In this document: piece by piece, positions 41,503 through 51,479 of the stretch | How the letters are laid out: each line of letters starts with the position of its first letter | Numbering within the stretch: the first letter of the stretch is position 1 | From: Desulfobacterales bacterium | GTDB taxonomy: Bacteria > Desulfobacterota > Desulfobacteria > Desulfobacterales > UBA11574 | Direction: 5' to 3' | Assembly: GCA_030145345.1 (NCBI GenBank) | Contig: JAQYVT010000009.1 | Span: 1 to 62,206, forward strand | Length of the DNA: 62,206 bases | Notes under the pieces: model-generated | What the model was told of the DNA's origin: nothing | Seen by the model: the letters and a program-made list of their open reading frames with translations, nothing else | Database searches by the model: none | Made by a program: the position numbers and the translations under genes

Positions 41503-42804
41503 ATGAATCGGGATATCACCCAAAAAAAAGAGGTCCGGCGGCAGCAAGTCGAACAGTTTCGAATATGGCTTGCCACCTTAAATGCCATTTCCAAAACCGT
41601 CAGCAACAGTTTGAATCTTGATAAGATTCTAAGCATCACAATGGATAAAATTCTCGAGACCCTTGAGGTTGGCAGTGTCAGGATTTATCTGTTGGACGAT
41701 GGGAGAAAGGCTCTTCGTCTGGTGGCGCACAAAGGGCTTTCAACTGATTTTATAAACAATCCCCTTATTGGATCTCGCAAACCCGGCGACGGGCTTCTGG
41801 GTCAGACCCTCCTTGATGGTGAGACAAAGGTGGTGGACAATACGCTGCAATCCGGTAGCCCCTATGTCGATCTGCTTATCGAAGAAGGCCTCGCATCCGT
41901 TGTTTATATACCACTGATCACCAAAGGAGCATCCATAGGCGTGATGTGCGTGTCCGGCCTTACTCCATATAAATACTCAACTGAAGTTGTTGAATTTTTG
42001 ACCGCCATCGGCAACCATATCGGTGTAGCCGTGGATAATGCAAATCTGTATAAAAATACCAAAAAGGCCTATCAGGATCTAAGAGAGGCTCAAGAACAGG
42101 TTGTTCAGGCGGAAAAACTGGCTTCTCTAGGCAAGTTAGCTGCGACCATTGCCCATGAGATAAACAATCCCCTATCCGGAATTTTAAATTATATACGGTT
42201 GATGATAAAACTATTTTCACAGAATCGTTTTTCTCATGAAAAACTTGAGAATATTTCCCGGTATTTGAAAACCATGGAATCTGAGACGGCCCGGTGCGGA
42301 GAAATCGTTAAAGACCTTCTGGCATTTGCCCGTCGGACTAAAATTAACATTGAGAGCAACCGTATTGAAGACATTATTGATAAAACCCTGAATCTAATTT
42401 CCCATGATCTGGAGATAAAAGAGATTCAGCTTCAAAAAACAATTGAGCCGAATCTGCCAAAAGTTAAATGCGATTTTAAACAGATCCAGCAGGTTCTTTT
42501 AAACCTCATGTACAATGCTTCAGAGGCAATGCCGAATGGGGGGGCTCTGACCGTAACAGCCCATAGCGCTGCCGGAGCTGAAGCGTTTTTAGAAGTGGTA
42601 ATTTCTGATACAGGTTGCGGCATTGCACAACAAGATATGGAAAAAATTTTTGAGCCTTTTTTTACGACCAAAGAAGAGGGAAAGGGCGTGGGTCTTGGCC
42701 TTTCAGTGGTGTATGGTATCATCGCCAAACACAATGGTACCATCACAGTCGAAAGTAAGCTCGGTAAGGGAAGCACTTTTAATGTTCGGTTGCCGTGTAT
42801 TTGA
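41503..42804 (+). CDS. GAF-domain histidine kinase
   Basis: A 433-aa cytoplasmic sensor kinase. A GAF domain covers about 30-185 (LDKILSITMDKILETLEVGSVRIYLLD...GVMCVSG), followed by a short coiled coil, the HisKA box IAHEINNPLSG (His218), and an HATPase with NLMYNASEAM, DTGCGIAQQ and GVGLGLSVVYG. No transmembrane helix is visible. No response regulator is adjacent on the right; the nearest is at 36370. An 18-bp palindrome lies just upstream of its start. Confidence 0.88.
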   Translation: MNRDITQKKEVRRQQVEQFRIWLATLNAISKTVSNSLNLDKILSITMDKILETLEVGSVRIYLLDDGRKALRLVAHKGLSTDFINNPLIGSRKPGDGLLGQTLLDGETKVVDNTLQSGSPYVDLLIEEGLASVVYIPLITKGASIGVMCVSGLTPYKYSTEVVEFLTAIGNHIGVAVDNANLYKNTKKAYQDLREAQEQVVQAEKLASLGKLAATIAHEINNPLSGILNYIRLMIKLFSQNRFSHEKLENISRYLKTMESETARCGEIVKDLLAFARRTKINIESNRIEDIIDKTLNLISHDLEIKEIQLQKTIEPNLPKVKCDFKQIQQVLLNLMYNASEAMPNGGALTVTAHSAAGAEAFLEVVISDTGCGIAQQDMEKIFEPFFTTKEEGKGVGLGLSVVYGIIAKHNGTITVESKLGKGSTFNVRLPCI

Positions 42805-42990
42805 TTACAGGAAAGGGAGATCCAAAGCGTTAAGGGTGAAGTCCTACTGCCGTTGGCTGAACGGCAAGCCCCTGGTAATCCATCCGCGGCGGAAAAGTGG
42901 CGCTCCAGCCCTTGTATTCGCTCATTTGGGGTAAAATGGTACCCGGGCAAATGTATTTAGGGCATCAGGGCTTCGGCAGAAGAGAAAACG

Positions 42991-43018
42991 TAAAGCGGCC
43001 GAAAAGGCCGTATCTTTA
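42991..43018. terminator. Weak bidirectional terminator in a convergent gap
   Basis: AAAG-CGGCC-GAAAA-GGCCG-TATCTTT between the converging kinase and TRAP genes. A short stem with A- and T-rich flanks on both sides. Confidence 0.4.
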
Positions 43019-43049
43019 TGTTGAAGGCGGTGTGTCGTTCCGATACGCG

Positions 43050-44366
43050 TCACATCATAGATGGTAAATATAAAACCACCTTGGGGAAAAGGATCAGGAT
43101 GAGTATCACGAGCATTTGCAAAAATATAAAGGGCACGCACCCTCGATATATGTCTCCAATGGTTACTTCGGGCGGGCTGATACCTTTTAAGAAAAACGCA
43201 GAAAAAGCCATGGGCGGTGTCATATTTGCAATCTGCAGGGTGGCGCAGAACAAAATGCCGAAATACAGAGGATCAATTCCGAGCTTTTCAATAATGGGTG
43301 TAAGAATGGGGACGATGATGAACAGCAAGCCGATCCAGTCGACCAGGCATCCCAACACAAACACAATAAACATCATGATGAACAGCGAGCCGGTTGTTCC
43401 CAACGGAAGCGAGAGAATAAGGTTTCCGACCAGCTCAGCAGCCCCTGTGGACAGCACCAACACCATGAAAAATTTGCCGCCAAGAACGATGAACATCACC
43501 ATGGTGGTGGTCTTTAAAGTAAAAAGGACGGACTCTTGGACGGCTTTCCAGGTGAGCTTTCCGGCAAAAGCGGCAATCAGGGCGGCACCCACCGAACCCA
43601 GAGCCGCGGCTTCGGAAGGTGCCACAATTCCGAAAAAGATTGATCCCAGCACCACCAGGATAAGGGCAAGTGGAGGGATAAGAGATTTTATTGTCATAAA
43701 AAAAAGTTCTCGCCCGCTGACCTCGCTCCGGGCTTCCTTTGAAAGGGCGGGTCCCAGTGCCGGCTTAAAAGAACACCGGACAACGATGTAGACCACGTAA
43801 AACAAGGAAAAAAGGAGTCCGGGAATAATGCCGCCGGCAAAGAGGTCCGAGATTGAAACCCCCCCCACACTGCCGTACAAAATCAGCATGATGCTGGGAG
43901 GGATAATGACGCCCAGGCCGCCACCGACGCAGATACTGCCCGCTGCCATCTCTTTACTGTAACCTCGAGACAGCATGGCGGGCATGGCGAGCAGTCCGAT
44001 GGTGACGACGCCGGCAGCCACGATTCCTGTACAAGCTCCGAACAGGGTTGCCATCAAGACCGTGGCGATGGCCAGACCGCCGTTGAGCGGGCCGAAAAGA
44101 TAATAAAAACTCTTATACAGGTTGTCTGCCATCCCTGATCGCTCCAGGAGCGCCCCCATCAAAATGAACAATGGCACTGCCGTAAAGGAATAATCGGTCA
44201 TGATCCCGAAGGTGAGCATGGTAAACTGGCCCAGAAAATCTTCGCCGAAAATAAACAATCCGAACCACAGCGGTATACCCCCCAATGCAAATGCCACCGG
44301 TATCCCGGCAAGGATGGCCAATACGACAAGCAATAATATTATCAGGGGGATATATTCGCCAATCAT
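43050..44366 (-). CDS. dctM: TRAP transporter large permease (DctM type)
   Basis: Sodium- or proton-driven uptake channel of a tripartite ATP-independent periplasmic transporter. The 438-aa protein has about twelve hydrophobic helices and the DctM signatures GIPVAFALGG, GACTGIVAAGVVTIGLLAMPAM and GGGLGVIIPPSIMLILYG. It overlaps the small permease by 4 nt (ATGA). This is the first of two TRAP systems in the window. The substrate is not readable from the permease. Confidence 0.92.
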   Translation of the reverse strand: MIGEYIPLIILLLVVLAILAGIPVAFALGGIPLWFGLFIFGEDFLGQFTMLTFGIMTDYSFTAVPLFILMGALLERSGMADNLYKSFYYLFGPLNGGLAIATVLMATLFGACTGIVAAGVVTIGLLAMPAMLSRGYSKEMAAGSICVGGGLGVIIPPSIMLILYGSVGGVSISDLFAGGIIPGLLFSLFYVVYIVVRCSFKPALGPALSKEARSEVSGRELFFMTIKSLIPPLALILVVLGSIFFGIVAPSEAAALGSVGAALIAAFAGKLTWKAVQESVLFTLKTTTMVMFIVLGGKFFMVLVLSTGAAELVGNLILSLPLGTTGSLFIMMFIVFVLGCLVDWIGLLFIIVPILTPIIEKLGIDPLYFGILFCATLQIANMTPPMAFSAFFLKGISPPEVTIGDIYRGCVPFIFLQMLVILILILFPKVVLYLPSMM

Positions 44367-44863
44367 GATCGGCCTCCTTTAAGGAGGCCTTTGATTTCAC
44401 GGATAAGTTCTACGATTCCCTGCAGAAACAAAAGAACAAAAGCGATCGGAATAAGCGTTTTGAGTGGGTAAATCGGGGGATGCAAAGGCGTCCATCTGCT
44501 GACTTCCCTTGCGCTCCAGGATTCCAGGGCATATTCTGCTCCGTTTTTAATGAGGAGATAGCAGATGGGAAACAGAAGAAATAGATATAAGAAGATATTG
44601 ATGGCATGTTGCACCCGCGGCGAAAAGCGATTATACAGCACATCGACCCTGACGTGACCTCCGACTTTCAAAGCCCAGGCACCGCCGATTAGAAAGGGAA
44701 TGGAATCAAGATGCAGCGCCGCATCAAAAGCCCAGCTTGTGGGGCTTCCGAACAGATACCGCATGATCACATCAAACAAGATTACCAGAGTGAGAGGTAT
44801 GTACAAGTAACTCACCCAGCGCGCGCTGGTTTCGCTGACAGCATCCACCAACTTACTGAACAT
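44363..44863 (-). CDS. dctQ: TRAP transporter small permease (DctQ type)
   Basis: A 166-aa protein with four membrane helices (LYIPLTLVILFDVIMRY, LDSIPFLIGGAWALKVGGHVRVDVLY, NIFLYLFLLFPICYLLI, LIPIAFVLLFLQGIVELI), the DctQ layout. It sits between the binding protein and DctM genes. Ribosome site AAAAGGAG. Confidence 0.88.
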   Translation of the reverse strand: MFSKLVDAVSETSARWVSYLYIPLTLVILFDVIMRYLFGSPTSWAFDAALHLDSIPFLIGGAWALKVGGHVRVDVLYNRFSPRVQHAINIFLYLFLLFPICYLLIKNGAEYALESWSAREVSRWTPLHPPIYPLKTLIPIAFVLLFLQGIVELIREIKGLLKGGRS

Positions 44864-44980
44864 GGCTGTGCTCCTTTTGCCTTACAAAGACAGTTGATTA
44901 AGGCGCATGGGCCGGTCTGCAGATTCTGCGAACCGGTCCATACACCTTTGCGAACAGTTTAGTTTGGCTTACCTATGGTT

Positions 44981-46090
44981 TTATTGCTTATTGTAAGGCG
45001 TTCCTTGGCCGAATAGGCCGTCGGTCTTGTCGAGATGGTCGACATATTTGGCATAGGCTCCGTAATCCTCTCCAAATTTGTTCCAGGAGTCCAAAAGCCT
45101 TGCCATTTCAGGGTCTTTAGCTGCTTTTTCCCGGTAAAATTGATCGCTGAGCTGGTTAAATTCCACCATCACCTGTTCGGGCAGCATTTTCAACTCACAG
45201 CCGTTTTTTTCTACGGCTCTTTTCATGGCCATGATATCGGCGACGCGATTCCAGGTCAGGCTTCGATAAACATTATCTTTGATGGCCATTTCAATGTTCT
45301 GCTGGATCTTTTTGGGGAACTGATTCCATACATCCGGGTTGATTCCGAATATCAAGATGGTATGCGCTGTCTTGCCCGGATTGAAGTACAAATATTTTGC
45401 CACTTTAAAAAAGCCGGTTTTTTCTCCGATGGTTATATTGGAGGCTTCAAACGCATCGATAACACCCCGCTGCATGGCCGGCAGAATCTCGCTGCCGGGC
45501 AGAACGACCATGGCTCCGCCGATATATTTCATGACATCGGCCCTGGTTCCAGCGGCCCTCATCTTCAAACCTCTCACATCGTCCAGGGTTTTGATTTCTT
45601 TGTTGGAGTAGATCCATAATTCGGTGGTTTGGACGGCATAGGGAAACGCCTTGATCTTGTAATGCTTCATGAAAAGATCCTGAAGGATCTCAAGCCCGCC
45701 GCCGTAATACAGCCAGGCTATTTTCTCGGTTGCGCTCTGACTGGCGGGACTGTCGCAATACAGGGACAAGGCGTAGCTTTTGGGCAGGGCATAACACGGG
45801 CAACCACTGGCGAAATCGATGGCATGCCGACCGACGGCGTCATATTCCTCCATGGGCGGGCAGAGTTCTCCGGCAGAGTGGAGCTGCAGCTTCACTTTTC
45901 CGCCGGTATATATATCAACCAGTTCGGTCATTTTTTTTCCTGCATCAAAGAACTCGAAACCCTTTCCCCAAGCGCTCTGGCCTCTCAACCTCCAGGTTTT
46001 TTCGGCGGCAAAGGTCTGAGGGGCCAGGCACCAAACCATTGCCATAGCAACTGCCAGAAAAAGGAAAAATATAAATTTAGTTGGCTTCAT
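44981..46090 (-). CDS. dctP: TRAP transporter substrate-binding protein (DctP type)
   Basis: Periplasmic solute receptor of 369 aa. A signal peptide (MKPTKFIFFLFLAVAMAMVW... ending near TFAAEK) is followed by the DctP fold: WRLRGQSAWGKGFEFFDAG, GGKVKLQLHSAGEL, and the carboxylate-binding region LKMRAAGTRADVMKYIGG...GVIDAFEASN with the conserved Arg. The ATG at 46090 follows GGAGGATC; the longer frame is not needed. Members with this profile often bind organic acids. Confidence 0.9.
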   Translation of the reverse strand: MKPTKFIFFLFLAVAMAMVWCLAPQTFAAEKTWRLRGQSAWGKGFEFFDAGKKMTELVDIYTGGKVKLQLHSAGELCPPMEEYDAVGRHAIDFASGCPCYALPKSYALSLYCDSPASQSATEKIAWLYYGGGLEILQDLFMKHYKIKAFPYAVQTTELWIYSNKEIKTLDDVRGLKMRAAGTRADVMKYIGGAMVVLPGSEILPAMQRGVIDAFEASNITIGEKTGFFKVAKYLYFNPGKTAHTILIFGINPDVWNQFPKKIQQNIEMAIKDNVYRSLTWNRVADIMAMKRAVEKNGCELKMLPEQVMVEFNQLSDQFYREKAAKDPEMARLLDSWNKFGEDYGAYAKYVDHLDKTDGLFGQGTPYNKQ

Positions 46091-46633
46091 TGTAAGATCC
46101 TCCTTTTTTGAAGTGGTTGTGAATGGCATAACGAATATCGCTCAAGTGGTTCATCGGACCATATCCTCAAACAGAGTCAGTAGACCAGGCCTGACGTTTG
46201 TGACAACGCTGCCCCTTGTCTTTATAAATTTTGGCAAAGACGCCTGAAATGGTCCGCGTTGATTGTAAGCAATAGGGGCGCTGTCTGCCGATATCGGCCT
46301 TTTTTTGATGATACTACAATCGACACCGGCAGGAAATGGACAAACGCCACTATGAATTGTATATTTAGGAAGCCTCTTCCATGGGCTGTGGCCGGTCTGC
46401 GGCCGATTACCCCCGCGGAACAATGAAGAACAAGACAGCCCGATGCCCATGCCCGAAAAGGGCTCCCCGTGCCTACCTGCCCGAAACATAACGCGGTTTG
46501 GATAAAATGAACCGGCTTTGGAGCGAAAAGCCGACAGTTGGGCTAAAAAAAGACGGCGCATGACCTATAAATATGGGTCGTTTGGCTGCCGGAGGACCAC
46601 CTTATTTTTTTACCTGAAAAACCCGGGCGATGA
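46091..46633. other. Gap of 543 bp without a recognised gene
   Basis: No convincing frame; the longest open stretch on the minus strand (46151-46561) has odd composition and no family motif. It probably holds the promoter of the TRAP genes, but no clear -10/-35 or -24/-12 match was found. Confidence 0.55.
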
Positions 46634-48391
46634 TCATGCTTTATCGTTACCGATCATTTGAGCGATCCTCTGTGCCAGGCGGGCCACCTCAGCCGCCTTT
46701 TGCCTGGCCCCCGGAATGCCGGCAGTTATATACGCCGCTTTTTCAGCAATATCGCCAAGGTCTTCGGCGCTTCCCATTCCTCGAACCATCGCCACTGCTG
46801 TCGGCACCGTAATGTTTAATATGATGTTTCCACCGAGCAACAGTTCGCGCAGGGGCCGCGATCCGAGAAAGAGCTGATTGCGGAGCTCGGGGTCGTCTTT
46901 CTCGGCCACCTCCGTGCATATCTCCGAAATAACACGTTCGAGCACAACGGTTTTACCGTCGATACTGACTTCCATGTCGGCTTCGCCGTCAATGCCCCAC
47001 CACTTGCTCAAATTTCCCTTTGTGTTGCGGGAATAGGCCCTGAGCATGCGGATAGAGATCTGTTTCCCCGTCGCTTGGGACATGAGTTGGGAGGTGCGTC
47101 TTTCAACCACCGCCTGCCGTTCACGGTCCAGTGCTTCCACCACCGATGCCAATGATCCGCCTTCCGAGAGTTCTTGGCTGGCTTTCTTGGCCTTGTCATA
47201 CAAGGCCTTAGTCCGAATCGGTTCGGTGGCCGCGATCAGAAGTTTCGTTACCGGCCCGCGCCGGATCTGCTCGGCCTTGCGGGCTACGAGGTTAACAGCT
47301 ACCATGGTCGTTTCCGGGTCCATGGAATGCTCGCCCCGTCTCGAAAAAATATCTACGGCCTTGTCGAAATCGAACTTGCACCATGACAGTATCTTCAAGC
47401 CCAGCATGGCATCCTCGCTATGGTGAGCGTTGGAACGGCTGGCCTGGGTCAGCATGAAGGGTCCTTTCTTGAATATGCTCAAGACATCCTGCAAAGCCAC
47501 CATTCCAATGAGAGAGACACCACCGACATCTTTCAGAATAAGCCCAATGTCTCCCACCAGTTTTCCAGTGTCATATTCTTCTTCGGTTCCGTATACTTGC
47601 ACATATCTCGGCAGGCCGGCGGCTTCAGCGGCGGCTTTTCCCACCGGATGGGCCGTCCCGCGGTGGAAGTCGCCATCCTCGTTGGGCACCCAGGCATCCG
47701 GATGGATGATCTCCAGTGCCGCAGCAGAGCCAAGCAGCGCGGCGGATAAGGGGTCCGGATCCATACCGGCGCCTGACATTGCATCCAACATCGCAGTCGT
47801 ACCTATTTTCGCGGCGTTTTTCGCCAACTCGGGAATAATGATTTCTTCACCCAACGCACCGTGCCCAAAGACCGGTCCAAGCCCCCGTGGCAGCCGCTTC
47901 CCTTGAATTTTCGTCAGTTTTCCTTCTGCCATGGCCTGATAAATCGCCTGGACCGCGGCAAATCCCGAAACTTTGTTGCCTCTCTTGATACTGGGAAGCG
48001 CGGCAACACCGCACCGGTCAACCCCTGCGAGAATACGCGCCATGCCGCCTAGCTTGCGGCTACCGGCGGGCACCCCCGCCTGTGCATTGGCGCCGGCCAT
48101 GTATAACACCACCGCACTGAGCATTGCCGCATTGGCCGGATCCGCCCCTGCCTCGCGCCCTGCGGCTATCGCGCGAGACAATACCTGGTCGACCGGAAGG
48201 TCTATAGTGTCTGAGAATTTTACGGAAATATCAGCACCCCTTTGCAATTCTTCGGCGACGACGTTGGCAATGCAGCATGCCGCCATGTTCAGCGAACCAT
48301 GCCCTTTGGTGCAGGCTTCAATCCGATCCAACGTCATGAGGTTCAAGTCCGATGACGCCGCCATCATTGCGGCAACGATTTCTTTATTCAT
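46634..48391 (-). CDS. 585-aa protein of unknown function, Ala/Gly-rich
   Basis: A large soluble protein, rich in Ala and Gly, with no signal peptide. Conserved-looking stretches are MLSAVVLYMAGANAQAGVPAGSRK (split here across 92-115), ILAGVDRCGVAALPSIKRGNK, GPVFGHGALGEE and AMSGAGMDPDPLSAALLGSAAALE; most of it is predicted helical. I do not recognise a family. It lies between a LarC-like gene and a TRAP transporter on the same strand. Ribosome site AGGAGAGG. A catalytic role on the transported compound, perhaps with a nickel cofactor, is speculation from context. Confidence 0.75.
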   Translation of the reverse strand: MNKEIVAAMMAASSDLNLMTLDRIEACTKGHGSLNMAACCIANVVAEELQRGADISVKFSDTIDLPVDQVLSRAIAAGREAGADPANAAMLSAVVLYMAGANAQAGVPAGSRKLGGMARILAGVDRCGVAALPSIKRGNKVSGFAAVQAIYQAMAEGKLTKIQGKRLPRGLGPVFGHGALGEEIIIPELAKNAAKIGTTAMLDAMSGAGMDPDPLSAALLGSAAALEIIHPDAWVPNEDGDFHRGTAHPVGKAAAEAAGLPRYVQVYGTEEEYDTGKLVGDIGLILKDVGGVSLIGMVALQDVLSIFKKGPFMLTQASRSNAHHSEDAMLGLKILSWCKFDFDKAVDIFSRRGEHSMDPETTMVAVNLVARKAEQIRRGPVTKLLIAATEPIRTKALYDKAKKASQELSEGGSLASVVEALDRERQAVVERRTSQLMSQATGKQISIRMLRAYSRNTKGNLSKWWGIDGEADMEVSIDGKTVVLERVISEICTEVAEKDDPELRNQLFLGSRPLRELLLGGNIILNITVPTAVAMVRGMGSAEDLGDIAEKAAYITAGIPGARQKAAEVARLAQRIAQMIGNDKA

Positions 48392-48631
48392 AGTAATACC
48401 TCTCCTAACGGTTTCGTGTTTGTGCTCTGGGTTGAATTTTATCGAACGTTCATCTAAAGATTAAAGCCCCTGGCCCTTCGATCGACAAGCGGCATCGGTG
48501 CCCAACGCAAAAGGCCAAAAAGGCACCCGGTTTCAACCGGCCGTTTCTCGGTGTTCGCATCACAACACCCACTGTGGATCCAAAGCATCAAATCTGCACG
48601 GCCGAGACGAGGGCTCAGATTAAATTAAACC

Positions 48632-49138
48632 TTACAAATGCAGATAAAGCGTATCCCCGGGCTCCTCAGCAGCCATTGCTTCTATTCGTCTCCGTATGTC
48701 CCAGGGAAAAACCTTGCAGTTCATCTCATCCGTAATTCTCTGATGTAAAGCGAACAGATCGTCACTCTCTGCAAAATAGGGGCCTCGCTTGTCTCGCTGG
48801 TCGTGCTTGAGTCGTATCGTTCCGGTCAATTGCTTAGCTTGCGTGACAACCACAACGTTTACGTATCTTAGTGCCGTACTCCGGTGCACATGTCGTGTCT
48901 CAATTCGATGGTATCCGTGGGTGGTGAAGCTGTTCAGCAGATAATTCCCGATGTCTTCCTCGGCTTCGGGTTCAATGTCCAGCAGCAGCAGATAACCCAT
49001 GCGCCCCTTTTTCGTGAACGTCGGAATGAGATTACGGTTGCGGATTCCGGGATAGTCAAGGGCCTCAAGGGCCCAGCCCAAGTCTTCGCCGGACAGGTGA
49101 TCCAGTTGAACCATAAGAATTGTTCCGTCTTTTTCCAA
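48632..49138 (-). CDS. LarC C-terminal-domain protein (nickel-pincer cofactor chelatase-like)
   Basis: LarC inserts nickel into the pyridinium bis-thiocarboxylate pincer cofactor used by LarA-type racemases. The 168-aa protein resembles only the C-terminal part of LarC: LDHLSGEDLGWALEALDYPGIRN, IPTFTKKGRMGYLLLLDIEPEAEE and a following ferredoxin-like fold with HRIETRHVHRS. The His-rich N-terminal LarC1 part is missing, and no LarA, LarB or LarE gene is near. It starts with TTG behind GAGAGG. It is the first gene of a minus-strand run with the 585-aa protein. Confidence 0.6.
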   Translation of the reverse strand: MEKDGTILMVQLDHLSGEDLGWALEALDYPGIRNRNLIPTFTKKGRMGYLLLLDIEPEAEEDIGNYLLNSFTTHGYHRIETRHVHRSTALRYVNVVVVTQAKQLTGTIRLKHDQRDKRGPYFAESDDLFALHQRITDEMNCKVFPWDIRRRIEAMAAEEPGDTLYLHL

Positions 49139-49375
49139 ATTTTTCCTCTCTTACGCTTTTTTCCGTTTTTTGTGACTGAAAACCCTTTGATACAATCTCT
49201 GCATTCCTATACCGAAAACGGTAGGAATGCCTCTCAGCAAGGTCTTAAACCTGGAAATTTCGCCCGCCGGCGCTTCATTTGCAAGTTGAGTGAAGCGAAA
49301 CCCTGCCCATAGGCCAAGTCTATAGATTAACGCCTATCATTGTCATCTGGAAAATAAAATGTCCAGAACATTCTT

Positions 49376-50272
49376 TTACTTGTAAATCTTGGATATCGAA
49401 TAGCGAAACACAGACGGGGACATCGAAGTAACATTTTGAAAATAATCGTTAAAATCAGAATTGCTTTTAAAGCCAAGGCGATGGCATATTTTATTGATAC
49501 TCAAGTTTGAATGCCACAAATAGCGTTTGGCTTCCAGGATGATACGTTCCTGGATGATTTCTTTTGGGGATAACCCGGAAACCGTTTTACATACCTGGGT
49601 GAGTCGCTGGGTTTCGATATTCAGGGTCCTGGCATAGTCTTGCACTTTAAGGTGTTTTCGGTAATTGATTTTGACGAAAGCAACAAAATTGCAGAATATC
49701 TGCATTCCGGTCAGCCGGGCACTGGAAGTTTCTCCAATATCAGGCCCCAGTCTTTCGGATTTCACCACGAAAGCCTTGAGAAGCAATGTCATCATCTCTT
49801 CGAAATGGCAACTTAAAGGGTTGGACGCTTCCGCAATTATCAGGCGCATGAGGTTTTCGAAACGGGGAACTTGCGCCCGGGGAATCACGCGGCGGGGAGA
49901 GGCCATGGGGTTGAACGCCGGGTATTGCAGAAAGGAAACCAGGATTTCAGGGTGCCTTCGAATAAAATAATCATTGAATCTCAGCCGGTGGCCCCGGATA
50001 TCGACACGGCCTTGGAATGCATGAATCTGGTTTTTGGCGATAAAGAAAAGCGTATGAGGCTCGAATTTGTAGGGGGCAAAATCGACAAAATGGACGCCGC
50101 TGCAATTCGTGAACCATAAGATCTCATGGTATTCATGACAGTGGGATCGAATCGTCAATGGTCCACGCGCTTTGAAAACCGTTTCGACGGTCGAGTAATT
50201 GAAGCCGGCGGGACCTGTTACCCTATCATTGAAATCGATTTTTTTTATGCTATTTCCTGTTTTCGCCACCAC
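49376..50272 (-). CDS. AraC-family transcription regulator 1
   Basis: A 298-aa regulator. The N-terminal cupin-like sensing part carries SHCHEYHEILWFTNCSGVHFVDFAPYKFEPHTLFFIAKNQIHAF. The C-terminal ~100 residues have two helix-turn-helix motifs (VQDYARTLNIETQRLTQVCK and SINKICHRLGFKSNSDFNDYFQNVTSMSP, the second split by position). It starts GTG behind GAGGGG. It is a close paralog of the next gene upstream. It likely controls the flanking transporter genes. Confidence 0.88.
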   Translation of the reverse strand: MVAKTGNSIKKIDFNDRVTGPAGFNYSTVETVFKARGPLTIRSHCHEYHEILWFTNCSGVHFVDFAPYKFEPHTLFFIAKNQIHAFQGRVDIRGHRLRFNDYFIRRHPEILVSFLQYPAFNPMASPRRVIPRAQVPRFENLMRLIIAEASNPLSCHFEEMMTLLLKAFVVKSERLGPDIGETSSARLTGMQIFCNFVAFVKINYRKHLKVQDYARTLNIETQRLTQVCKTVSGLSPKEIIQERIILEAKRYLWHSNLSINKICHRLGFKSNSDFNDYFQNVTSMSPSVFRYSISKIYK

Positions 50273-50576
50273 CCAATTTGCCCCTCATTGAGCGAAACGT
50301 TCCATATCCGCTGTCTGTTGCCCGCAATCCGTCGTTGATCTATAAAAAATACAAACCCTAACGCATAAAGCCATAAAATTATCCCAATGCCAACAGCCGG
50401 GGGATTGGGCTCTCTGTGGAAGTTCAATCGGAAAAGGGGTATGCAAAGCACTATAATTTGATCAGAGGTTAACCCTCTCGTTATGCTACGCTAACCCCAA
50501 CCAAAGCTTAAATATTCGCACGATCAACACACAAATAACATTATCGTCCGGAAATATAAATGTACGGAACGCGCTT

Positions 50577-51479
50577 TTACTTGTAAATCTCGGATATCGA
50601 ATGGCGGAACGCCAATGGAGACAAGGAGGTAATCTTATGAAAATATTTGCTGAAATGTGCCGGATCTTCAAAGCCGATAAGGTAACATATCTCCTTGACA
50701 CTTAACCCTGAATGGTACAGATAGCGTTTGGCTTCTAAAACAACGCGATTCTGAATGATTTTCTTTGCAGACGATCCTGCAACCAACTTGCAGACTTCGG
50801 TGAGTCGTTTGGTGCCGATATTCAAAAAATTTGCATAGTCTTGCACCTTAAGGTGTTTTCGGTAATTGACTTCCACGTGTTTAACAAAATTGTAAAAGAT
50901 CTCGAAATTGGCCCGATTCGCAACCGAATTTTCTACAGAATGCGGCTCCAGTCTCTCGGATTTGAGTAGAAAAGACTTGAGAAGTGATGCCGCCATTTCT
51001 TCGAAATGGTAATTTAGTGGATCAGACGCTTCCTCAATGATCAGGCGCATAAGGGTCTCGAAACAGGGGACTTGCGCCCCAGGAATCACGCGGCGGGGAG
51101 AAGATCTGGGGCTGAACACCGGATATTCCAAAAAACCGACAGGACTTTCCGGGCGTCTCCGGATAAAGTGCTCATCGAACCTCAGTAGGTGTCCCTGCAT
51201 ATCGGTACGGTCCTCGAAAGCATGAACCTGGTTTTTGGCAATAAAGAAAAGTGTATGGGGTTGGAATTTATAGGCGGCAAAATCGACGAAATGGACGCCG
51301 CTGCAGTTCGTGAACCATAAGATCTCATAGTATTCGTGACGGTGTGGTTCAACCATCAGAAGTCCGCGTTCTTCGAACACGCTCTCTAATGTCGAATAAT
51401 CGAACCCCATGGGACTTATTCCCACGGCATCAAGGTCGAATCTGTTTATAATAGCTTTCTCATCCATTACGACCGTCAT
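50577..51479 (-). CDS. AraC-family transcription regulator 2
   Basis: A 300-aa paralog of the preceding regulator, alike throughout: HEYYEILWFTNCSGVHFVDF, PHTLFFIAKNQVHAF, RRVIPGAQVPCFE, HLKVQDYANFLNIGTKRLTEV. The start at ATG 51479 gives the same length as its paralog; a TTG further out (51551) would add 24 unmatched residues. Tandem duplication between two transporter clusters suggests one regulator per cluster. Confidence 0.88.
   Translation of the reverse strand: MTVVMDEKAIINRFDLDAVGISPMGFDYSTLESVFEERGLLMVEPHRHEYYEILWFTNCSGVHFVDFAAYKFQPHTLFFIAKNQVHAFEDRTDMQGHLLRFDEHFIRRRPESPVGFLEYPVFSPRSSPRRVIPGAQVPCFETLMRLIIEEASDPLNYHFEEMAASLLKSFLLKSERLEPHSVENSVANRANFEIFYNFVKHVEVNYRKHLKVQDYANFLNIGTKRLTEVCKLVAGSSAKKIIQNRVVLEAKRYLYHSGLSVKEICYLIGFEDPAHFSKYFHKITSLSPLAFRHSISEIYK

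Noticed and set aside
42825-42940. Another copy of the 257-bp repeat
   Set aside because: Only the end ATTCGCTCATTTGGGGTAAAA resembles the family; the rest does not align well enough by eye to call it.
46151-46561. 136-aa minus-strand frame upstream of the TRAP binding protein
   Set aside because: Odd composition, no motif, no ribosome site; probably a chance frame in a non-coding gap.
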